Below are positions 41,128 to 47,210 of a stretch of 47,210 nucleotides of DNA, piece by piece. Position 1 is the first letter of the stretch; every line of letters begins with the position of its first letter. The notes beneath the pieces were generated by a model that worked only from the letters and a program-made list of their open reading frames with translations, had not been told where the DNA came from and searched no databases. A program made the translations under genes and the position numbers. Source of the DNA: Lachnospiraceae bacterium (GTDB taxonomy: Bacteria > Bacillota > Clostridia > Lachnospirales > Anaerotignaceae); contig JAHZEA010000017.1 in the NCBI GenBank assembly GCA_019422065.1, positions 1-47,210 on the forward strand, given 5' to 3'.

Positions 41128-42192
41128 ATGGATATTAAAGTAACTTTAACACAGCACAAAAAAGAAAAACCGGATTACTCAAATCTTCCTTTTGGTGTTT
41201 ATTACACAGACCACATGTTTGAGTGGGATTATACAGAAGGCATTGGTTGGCATGACCCAAGAATCGTTCCTTTCCACAACCTTGAGATGAGCCCTTGCAG
41301 CATGGTTCTTCACTACGGCCAGACAACATTTGAAGGACTTAAGGCTTACTTAGGAAAAGACGGCGAAATAAGACTTTTCAGACCAGAGCTTAACATGGAA
41401 AGACTTAATACATCTAACCAGAGACTTGTTATTCCTCAGTTTAATGTTGAAGACGGCGTTGAGGCTATTAAAAAGCTTGTTGAAATAGATAAAGACTGGA
41501 TACCTACAGGAGAAGGCACAAGCCTTTACATCAGACCATTTATTATAGCTACAGATGTTCACATTGGTGTTCATCCTTCAAAAACATATAAATTTATGAT
41601 TGTTCTTTCACCTGTTGGTTCTTACTACAAAGAGGGTATCAACCCAGTTAGAATTTATGTTGAAGACGAGTACTGCAGAGCTGTTAAAGGCGGTATGGGC
41701 TTTACAAAAACAGCCGGCAACTATGCAGCAAGCCTTATAGCTCAGGAAATAGCTGAGGAAAGAGGTTATACACAGGTTCTTTGGCTTGATGGTGTTGAGA
41801 AGAAATATATCGAAGAAGTTGGTACAATGAACATTATGTTTGTTATCAACAACGAAGTTATTACACCAGAGCTTAACGGCAGCATACTTCCTGGTATTAC
41901 AAGAAGAAGTGCTATAGAGCTTTTAAGAGCTAATGGCTACAAAGTAACAGAAAGAAAGATTGCTATTCAGGAAATATTCGATGCTTACGACAACGGTACT
42001 CTTAACGAGATATTCGGTACAGGTACAGCAGCCGTTATTTCTCCTGTAGGCGAGCTTCTTTGGGAAGGCAGAACAATTAAGGTTAACAACGGCGAAATTG
42101 GCCCTGTTTCTCACCTTGTATATGATACAATTACAGGTATACAGAGCGGTAAAATTGAGGATAAATATGGCTGGGTAACAAAGGTTGACTAA
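41128..42192 (+). CDS. ilvE: Branched-chain amino-acid aminotransferase
   Basis: PLP enzyme of fold type IV that interconverts Leu, Ile, Val and their 2-oxo acids. The 354-residue product is of the longer (eukaryotic-like, type II) BCAT form: LPFGVYYTDHMFEWDYTEGIGW, VLHYGQTTFEGLKAY, LYIRPFIIAT, the PLP Lys in MGFTKTAGNYAAS, IEEVGTMNIMFV and GTAAVISPVGE. AGGAGGG lies upstream of the ATG. It sits between hisS and aspS, a position where many clostridia have the two synthetases side by side. It may share the T-box transcript. Confidence 0.95.
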   Translation: MDIKVTLTQHKKEKPDYSNLPFGVYYTDHMFEWDYTEGIGWHDPRIVPFHNLEMSPCSMVLHYGQTTFEGLKAYLGKDGEIRLFRPELNMERLNTSNQRLVIPQFNVEDGVEAIKKLVEIDKDWIPTGEGTSLYIRPFIIATDVHIGVHPSKTYKFMIVLSPVGSYYKEGINPVRIYVEDEYCRAVKGGMGFTKTAGNYAASLIAQEIAEERGYTQVLWLDGVEKKYIEEVGTMNIMFVINNEVITPELNGSILPGITRRSAIELLRANGYKVTERKIAIQEIFDAYDNGTLNEIFGTGTAAVISPVGELLWEGRTIKVNNGEIGPVSHLVYDTITGIQSGKIEDKYGWVTKVD

Positions 42193-42244
42193 TAAATAAT
42201 AATAAAAACCTTTTGTATTAAACAGTATTATAAAAATTAAGACA

Positions 42245-42280
42245 GCACGGAATTATTCGCTTTTGCGGATAGTTTCGTGC
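42245..42280 (+). terminator. 16-bp hairpin after ilvE, probable terminator
   Basis: GCACGGAATTATTCGC and GCGGATAGTTTCGTGC pair over all 16 positions with three G-T wobbles and a TTTT loop. The tail (TTCGTTGTTATT) is only moderately T-rich. A smaller hairpin AAAACA-TTGA-TGTTTT followed by GCGTTTTTT lies at 42369-42392. The rest of the 280-base gap to aspS shows no ORF. Confidence 0.6.
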
Positions 42281-42472
42281 TTCGTTGTTATTAAATACTT
42301 TGCATACTTTAATATGGGTATGACTAAAATAAGCGTGATTTTAACATGCGTAGGCACAAAACTTACTTAAAACATTGATGTTTTGCGTTTTTTCTGCTAA
42401 ACTGTTTTTGGTCTGCAAAATGTGCGGAGTTCTTTTTTTGAATTTTAATAAATTGCTCAAAGGAGAGTTATT

Positions 42473-44260
42473 ATGGGAGAATCTATGACAGGCTTAAAAA
42501 GAAGCCATATGTGCGGCGATATAAACGAAAAAATGGCCGGTGAAAAAGTTACTGTTATGGGCTGGGTTCAGAGAAGAAGGGACTTAGGCCAGCTTATATT
42601 TATAGCTTTAAGGGACAGAACAGGCATTGTTCAGGCTGTAGCCGACGGCAATTCCGAAAAGGCCGTATTTGAAAAAGCTGAAACTATAAGAAGCGAATTT
42701 GTAGTTGCCATTACAGGTACTGTTGCCTTAAGAACAGAAGAAAACATTAACGAAAACATGAAAACAGGCAAAATAGAGATATTAGCCGAGGATTTAAGAA
42801 TACTTTCTGAAAGTGAAACAACACCTTTCCAGATTGAGGAAAATATTACTGTTAACGACGAGTTAAGACTTAAATACAGATATCTTGATTTAAGAAGACC
42901 TAATATTTTCAGAAATATTAAGCTCCGTCACAATGTAACACATGTTGTGCGTGATTTCCTTGATAAAGAGGGCTTTTTGGAAATTGAAACACCTATGCTT
43001 ACAAGAAGTACACCTGAGGGCGCAAGGGACTATCTTGTTCCAAGCCGTGTGCATCCAGGCAATTTTTATGCACTTCCTCAGTCACCTCAGCTTTTCAAAC
43101 AGCTCCTTATGGTTTCCGGCATGGATAGATACTTCCAGATTGCAAGATGTTTCCGTGACGAGGATTTAAGAGCTGACAGACAGCCTGAGTTTACACAGAT
43201 AGACATGGAGCTTTCATTTATTGATATTGACGATATACTTGATATAAACGAAAGACTTATTAAGAGAGTATTTAAAGAGGTTCTTAATGTTGATGTTCCA
43301 ACTCCTTTCAGAAGAATGACATGGAAAGAGGGTATGGAGCGCTTTGGTTCTGATAAGCCGGATATGCGTTTTGGCATGGAGCTTAAAAACATTACAGATA
43401 TAGTAAAAGGCACAGATTTTGCCGTATTTAAAAATGCTATTGAAGCAGGCGGCTCTGTAAGAGCTATTAATGCCAACGGCTGCGGCAAAATGCCAAGAAA
43501 GCAGATTGACCAGCTTGTAGAGTTTGTTAAGACTTATAAGGCAAAAGGTCTTGCATGGATAGTTGTAAATGAAGACGGCAGCATAAAGAGCCAGATTGCA
43601 AAATTCTTTACAGACGAGAAGATGGCCGAGATTGTTTCTGCTATGGACGCTAAGCCGGGCGACCTTATACTTATATGCGCTGATAAAGATAAAATTGTAT
43701 TTGACTCATTAGGTGCGCTCCGTCTTGAAATGGCAAGACGCCTTGACCTTACAAAACCTGATGATTATAACTTCCTTTGGATAACAGAATTCCCTATGTT
43801 TGAATACAGCGAAGAAGAAAACAGATGGGTTGCAGAGCATCATCCGTTTACTTCACCTATGGACGAGGATTTGGAACTTTTAGACACAAACCCTGGCGCT
43901 GTAAGAGCTAAGGCTTATGATATGGTACTTAACGGCGTTGAGCTTGGCGGCGGAAGCATTCGTATTCACAGACAGGATATACAGAAGAAAATATTTGAGC
44001 TTTTGGGCTTTACAGACGAAGAAGCCGAGAACAAATTTGGTTTCCTTCTTACAGCCTTTAAATACGGCGTACCACCTCATGGAGGACTTGCATTCGGTCT
44101 TGACCGTATGGTAATGCTTATGGCAGGAGCAAGCACTATAAGAGACGTTATTGCATTCCCTAAGGTAAAAGATGCTTCATGTCTTCTTACAGACGCGCCT
44201 AACGTAGTTGATAAGGCACAGCTTGATGAGCTTGAAATCGCTGTTAAGGAAGAAGAATAA
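42473..44260 (+). CDS. aspS: Aspartyl-tRNA synthetase
   Basis: Class IIb synthetase charging tRNA-Asp, 595 residues. The N-terminal OB-fold anticodon-binding domain has VTVMGWVQRRRDLGQLIFI. The catalytic domain shows RYLDLRRP, FLEIETPMLTRSTPEGARDY, ALPQSPQLFKQLLMVSG, FQIARCFRDEDLRADRQPEF, the bacterial GAD insert and the closing PPHGGLAFGLDRMVML. Full bacterial length. AAAGGAG precedes the ATG at 42473. A strong terminator follows. It lies after hisS and ilvE, but a hairpin in between suggests some independent control. Confidence 0.97.
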   Translation: MGESMTGLKRSHMCGDINEKMAGEKVTVMGWVQRRRDLGQLIFIALRDRTGIVQAVADGNSEKAVFEKAETIRSEFVVAITGTVALRTEENINENMKTGKIEILAEDLRILSESETTPFQIEENITVNDELRLKYRYLDLRRPNIFRNIKLRHNVTHVVRDFLDKEGFLEIETPMLTRSTPEGARDYLVPSRVHPGNFYALPQSPQLFKQLLMVSGMDRYFQIARCFRDEDLRADRQPEFTQIDMELSFIDIDDILDINERLIKRVFKEVLNVDVPTPFRRMTWKEGMERFGSDKPDMRFGMELKNITDIVKGTDFAVFKNAIEAGGSVRAINANGCGKMPRKQIDQLVEFVKTYKAKGLAWIVVNEDGSIKSQIAKFFTDEKMAEIVSAMDAKPGDLILICADKDKIVFDSLGALRLEMARRLDLTKPDDYNFLWITEFPMFEYSEEENRWVAEHHPFTSPMDEDLELLDTNPGAVRAKAYDMVLNGVELGGGSIRIHRQDIQKKIFELLGFTDEEAENKFGFLLTAFKYGVPPHGGLAFGLDRMVMLMAGASTIRDVIAFPKVKDASCLLTDAPNVVDKAQLDELEIAVKEEE

Positions 44261-44278
44261 AATATTTGAATTAAACAG

Positions 44279-44317
44279 AGCACAAAACCGGAAATAACTG
44301 GTTTTGTGCTTTTTTAA
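44279..44317 (+). terminator. Intrinsic terminator of aspS
   Basis: AGCACAAAACC pairs with GGTTTTGTGCT, followed by TTTTTT. Confidence 0.92.
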
Positions 44318-44450
44318 TATTTTGGTTATATGTAAACTATTTGTTAATTTACATAAAAACATATAGCCTAAAACTATTTTTTGCTGTATAGTTATATAAC
44401 TTTTATAACTTAATAAATATAAAAAAATATTCCAAAACAGGAGGATACTT

Positions 44451-45005
44451 ATGAAAGAACTTGAAAATTTTGTTGATATATTAACCGGAAATTTTGACAA
44501 TAAAGCACAGTTTGATAAAATGCAGGCAGAGGGCAAAGCAGAATTTCCTTTTGCAAAACATGTGAACACTGTATGCAATAATAAAATTAAAAACATGCCG
44601 GAAGGCTTTGAAGGAATATTTATTGTGGAAGAAAGCTATTACACAGTAAAAGGCAATACACATTCTTCACCGCATATTTTCCTTTTTACTCAGGAAGGCG
44701 AAAAAATAAAGCTTACTTCCTACGATTTGCCGGAGGGATATGGAAAAAGCGACTTTACTTATGATAAAATGGGAAATGTAGAATTTGGCGATTTAAAGGC
44801 TTCCGCAAAGTTTACACCGGCTTATTACACTCTTAAAGACGGTGTTTGGGAAGGCGGCAGTGTAAGCATGTTTACACCTATGCTTAAATTTACACTTTTT
44901 GAGAGATTTTATGGTGATACCCTTGAGGTAAGTGAAACTATGGAAATGAACTCAAAGCGTACAATGGGCTATGACGAGCCTATTATTTACAAAAGAATTA
45001 AATAA
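44451..45005 (+). CDS. Uncharacterised 184-residue protein, faintly CpcT/CpeT-like
   Basis: Not firmly recognised. A soluble protein without signal peptide or membrane segment. The N terminus reads FVDILTGNFDNKAQFDKMQA, followed by beta-rich sequence (EGIFIVEESYYTVKGNTHSSPHIFLFTQ, wrapped around residues 55-85) and FTPMLKFTLFERFYGDTL near the end. The L-x-G-x-F-D/S-N-x-x-Q start and the following barrel-like strands recall the CpcT/CpeT fold of lipid- or tetrapyrrole-binding proteins, which is a weak, memory-based suggestion. AGGAGGATACTT precedes the ATG. A small helix-hairpin-helix gene follows after 19 bases. Confidence 0.85.
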   Translation: MKELENFVDILTGNFDNKAQFDKMQAEGKAEFPFAKHVNTVCNNKIKNMPEGFEGIFIVEESYYTVKGNTHSSPHIFLFTQEGEKIKLTSYDLPEGYGKSDFTYDKMGNVEFGDLKASAKFTPAYYTLKDGVWEGGSVSMFTPMLKFTLFERFYGDTLEVSETMEMNSKRTMGYDEPIIYKRIK

Positions 45006-45024
45006 TTTCTAAAGAAGACTGAAT

Positions 45025-45288
45025 ATGAGTGATTTAAAAAATATACCCGGTGTGGGCAAAAGCATTGAGCAGGATTTAATTAACATAGGAATAGAAAAAA
45101 TAAACGACTTAAAAGGCAACGACCCGGAAGAATTATATAACAAAAGCTGTTTGTTTAAAGGTTTTAAAGAGGACAGATGTCTGCTTTATGTTTTTCGTTT
45201 AGCTGTGTATTATGCTGAAAACGAAAACAGAGAGGCTGAAAAACTTAAATGGTGGTATTGGAAAGATAAAGAATACCCGGAAAAATAA
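45025..45288 (+). CDS. Cdd1-like helix-hairpin-helix protein
   Basis: An 87-residue protein of the Cdd1 ('pathogenicity locus') family. It has a helix-hairpin-helix start, LKNIPGVGKSIEQDLINIGI, then DLKGNDPEELYNK, DRCLLYVFRLAVYYAE and the Trp-rich end LKWWYWKDKE. The family name comes from Clostridioides difficile and implies no known toxin role. The HhH suggests nucleic-acid or protein binding. The ribosome site is weak (AAAGAAGAC), so it is probably translated together with the preceding gene. Confidence 0.9.
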   Translation: MSDLKNIPGVGKSIEQDLINIGIEKINDLKGNDPEELYNKSCLFKGFKEDRCLLYVFRLAVYYAENENREAEKLKWWYWKDKEYPEK

Positions 45289-45300
45289 AATATTTATTTT

Positions 45301-45450
45301 GATTTGAAGGCGGAAACTACAAAAAATAGTATTCCGCCTTTTTGTTTGTTATACGTTTGTAACAAAAAAGTAAGTGGACTGTAACTGACTGCAACACAAA
45401 TAATGGTATAATTTGTATATAAAATAGACTTTTTTTCACACATTGTTTTG
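45301..45450 (+). repeat. 150-bp direct repeat, copy 1: terminator plus promoter
   Basis: Copy 1 of a 150-bp sequence that recurs 1760 bp downstream. By position-by-position comparison, 141 of 150 bases agree. It holds a hairpin (AAGGCGGAA-ACTA / TAGT-ATTCCGCCTT, 45308-45339), ending the upstream gene, and an extended -10 box TGGTATAAT at 45404-45412 with a poor -35. Transcription would start about 45419 for the serpin gene. Confidence 0.95.
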
Positions 45451-45470
45451 CTTTTAAGGAGGGGTAAGTT

Positions 45471-47042
45471 ATGAATAGAGTTAGAAAAAAGGTTAGACAA
45501 GAATTTGAAAAAAAGAAATTGTTGGTATTTTTGCTTTCGGCTATATTCTGTATGCCTGTTGTATCTTTTGCTGCTGAAAACGATATAAAGATATATTTTA
45601 ACAGTGAAGTGGCAACAGAATTTGAAAATGCGCCTTATGAAAAAAATGGCATTATATATCTGCCGTTAAGGGAGCTGTGTGATAAAGTTGGGTACGAAAT
45701 AAGCTATACTAACCCTTACTGCTATGTGCATGTTAAAAGTGAATATGTGGACCAAACTGTTAAGCTCTCTACGTTTGACTGTTCTTATAAAAATGGTGAT
45801 TTTGAATTTAATGTTGAGCATTATCCTGAAATTGTGGACAATAAAATGTATATACCTTCGGATTTGTTAACAAAAATAAATATATCAGCTACAATACTTG
45901 AAAATGGTAGCGGACTTTTTCTTAACCAATCTATAGTGGAACAAAATGAACTGAATTTAAACTATGATTTTGAATTAAATATTTTAAACAATCTTTCAAA
46001 AGAGGAAAACAGTGTAATTTCCCCTGACAGCCTTAAAACTATTCTGGCTATAACGGCAAACGGAACACAGGGTGAAACACGAAATCAAATTTTGAAGGCT
46101 TTGGGTATAGATGATTTGGAGGATTACAATGCTGAAGAAAAAGGAAAAACATTAATCAGAAGCCGGTCAACTTTTAATTCAGTAAGTTATAAAACAGCTG
46201 ATTCTATATGGGTTAAATGTGATGAGAGCATATTAAAAGATGACTACAAAGAATTAATCAGCGATACATACAACGGTTTAATTTCTGCCGTAGGTGAAAG
46301 CCCGGAGAGCATAAACAACTGGATAAATGAGAACACTGGCGGAAGGATAGATAAAGTAACGGACAACACAGATTTTGACATTATGCTTTTAAATACTGCT
46401 GATTTTGAAGGCTCTTGGAAACATTCATTTAATGAAAACAGCACTGAAAGCGGTATATTCAATAATGCTGACGGTTCAAAAAGCTATGTAGATTATATGA
46501 AGAAGTTTTTTAAAGAAAGTGAGGACTTTGAGTATTACGAGGAAGACGGAATTAAGGCTATTGCTTTAAAATATGGCCATTATAGCTCTTATCAAAATGT
46601 AAAGCGTGAAAATACGCCTTATGAAATGGTTTTTGTATTAACAGACAAAGAGCTTGACAGTGATATTTTAAACAGAATATTCAATAATGGCAGAAACGCC
46701 GATGTTTTTGTTCAGCTGCCTAAGTTTTATATTGAAAACGAAATTAACACTGCGGATATGCTTAAAAACATGGGTATAACAGATATGTTTAATGCCGAAA
46801 CAGCTGACTTTTCGCCTATGGTTGAAGGCTCAGGGTATTATGTAGGAGATGTTATGCAAAATGCTGTTATTGGAATTGATGAAAAGGGAACAGTAGCATC
46901 AGCTGCTTCGAGGGTTGTTGTTTACAGAAGCTTAAATGAAAGAAATTTGGAATTTGTGGCAGACAGACCGTTTTATTACTTTATACGCAACAGCGAAACA
47001 GGGGATATACTTTTTGAAGGCATGGTAAATACTGCAATGTAA
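45471..47042 (+). CDS. Secreted serpin with N-terminal copper-amine-oxidase-like domain
   Basis: A 523-residue serine/cysteine protease inhibitor. A signal peptide spans about residues 1-36 (KKKLLVFLLSAIFCMPVVSFAAE). Residues 37-155 form a Cu-amine-oxidase N-terminal-type domain common in exported Firmicutes proteins (IKIYFN, NGIIYLPLRELCDKVGY, DNKMYIPSDLL). The serpin body starts near 160 (NSVISPDSLKTILAITANGTQGETRNQIL, shown in two parts: strand and helix) with SINNWINENTGGRID and NTADFEGSW. The reactive loop hinge is IGIDEKGTVASAAS, followed by RVVVYRSLNERNLEF and FVADRPFYYFIRNSETGDILFEG. The small-residue hinge implies an inhibitory serpin. The scissile bond is probably near YRSL. GGAGGGG precedes the ATG. 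Confidence 0.93.
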   Translation: MNRVRKKVRQEFEKKKLLVFLLSAIFCMPVVSFAAENDIKIYFNSEVATEFENAPYEKNGIIYLPLRELCDKVGYEISYTNPYCYVHVKSEYVDQTVKLSTFDCSYKNGDFEFNVEHYPEIVDNKMYIPSDLLTKINISATILENGSGLFLNQSIVEQNELNLNYDFELNILNNLSKEENSVISPDSLKTILAITANGTQGETRNQILKALGIDDLEDYNAEEKGKTLIRSRSTFNSVSYKTADSIWVKCDESILKDDYKELISDTYNGLISAVGESPESINNWINENTGGRIDKVTDNTDFDIMLLNTADFEGSWKHSFNENSTESGIFNNADGSKSYVDYMKKFFKESEDFEYYEEDGIKAIALKYGHYSSYQNVKRENTPYEMVFVLTDKELDSDILNRIFNNGRNADVFVQLPKFYIENEINTADMLKNMGITDMFNAETADFSPMVEGSGYYVGDVMQNAVIGIDEKGTVASAASRVVVYRSLNERNLEFVADRPFYYFIRNSETGDILFEGMVNTAM

Positions 47043-47060
47043 AACTAAAAAATTGCAATT

Positions 47061-47210
47061 AATTTAAAGGCGGAAACTACAAAAAATAGTACTCTGCCTT
47101 TTTATTTGTTATACGTTTGTAACAAAAAAGTAAATAGGCTGTAACTGACTGCAATACAAATAATGGTATAATTTGTATATAAAATAGACTTTTTTTCACA
47201 CATTGTTTTG
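47061..47210 (+). repeat. 150-bp direct repeat, copy 2, at window end
   Basis: Copy 2 of the terminator-promoter cassette, in the same orientation as copy 1 (45301-45450). The nine differences include ATTCCG to ACTCTG in the hairpin, which keeps pairing through a G-T wobble. The last 57 bases, including TGGTATAAT, are identical. The window ends exactly where copy 1 is followed by the serpin ribosome site, so another related gene probably follows. Confidence 0.95.

Noticed and set aside
1..47210. CRISPR arrays, tRNA or rRNA genes, insertion sequences
   Set aside because: No regularly spaced repeats, cloverleaf or rRNA-like stretches, or transposase motifs were seen; the only long direct repeat is the serpin-flanking cassette.

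Overview
The window reads as chromosome of a low-GC, anaerobic, Clostridia-type Bacillota, most like the Lachnospirales; I cannot assign a genus. The signs are a second DnaE-type polymerase next to pyruvate kinase, a long Bacillus-type pyruvate kinase, MecA, a bifunctional Rel followed by dtd, an MBL hydrolase, hemZ and a T-box-led hisS, a [FeFe]-hydrogenase, and an oxygen-labile 4-hydroxybutyryl-CoA dehydratase. Shine-Dalgarno sites are strong and TTG starts are frequent. I see no tRNA, rRNA, CRISPR array, transposase or prophage.

Layout. 1-6.4 kb: rsmA (cut by the left edge) and a small membrane protein, a charged low-complexity protein, trmB, and a trkA-trkH potassium uptake pair. 6.6-11 kb: a FadR-type regulator, a candidate small RNA, a ferredoxin-like protein divergent from a Crp/Fnr regulator, a nicotinamidase-like hydrolase and an orphan polyamine-type binding lipoprotein. 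11.3-18.9 kb: dnaE, pyk, abfD overlapping a NifU-like gene, and a second candidate C-rich small RNA. 18.9-26 kb, minus strand: a TauE/SafE permease, an [FeFe]-hydrogenase overlapping a NuoF(C-terminal)-GltD fusion gene, a DUF4397 protein, a membrane-anchored phosphoesterase and mecA. 26.2-31.6 kb: UxaA-type dehydratase small and large subunits, a DUF1537 acid-sugar kinase, a PdxA2-like dehydrogenase and a PLP aminotransferase, which look like an acid-sugar catabolic set. 31.7-34.1 kb, minus strand: ttcA, a Xer-like recombinase and a NudL-type Nudix hydrolase. 34.5-44.3 kb: rel-dtd-MBL-hemZ, then T-box-hisS, ilvE and aspS. 44.4-47.2 kb: two small proteins and a secreted serpin flanked by a 150-bp direct repeat.

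How the genes may work together. The hydrogenase and its flavin/Fe-S partner link H2, ferredoxin and pyridine nucleotides. AbfD opens a 4-hydroxybutyrate to crotonyl-CoA branch and is coupled to a probable Fe-S carrier. The UxaA/DUF1537/PdxA2 set could take four-carbon acid sugars to a triose phosphate. The points most worth a second look are the serpin with its repeated terminator-promoter cassette (probably one unit of a tandem array), two candidate C-rich small RNAs, the hisS T-box without a visible His specifier, the abfD-nifU coupling, and the hydrogenase fusion partner. All function calls rest on reading motifs by eye; no database search was run.
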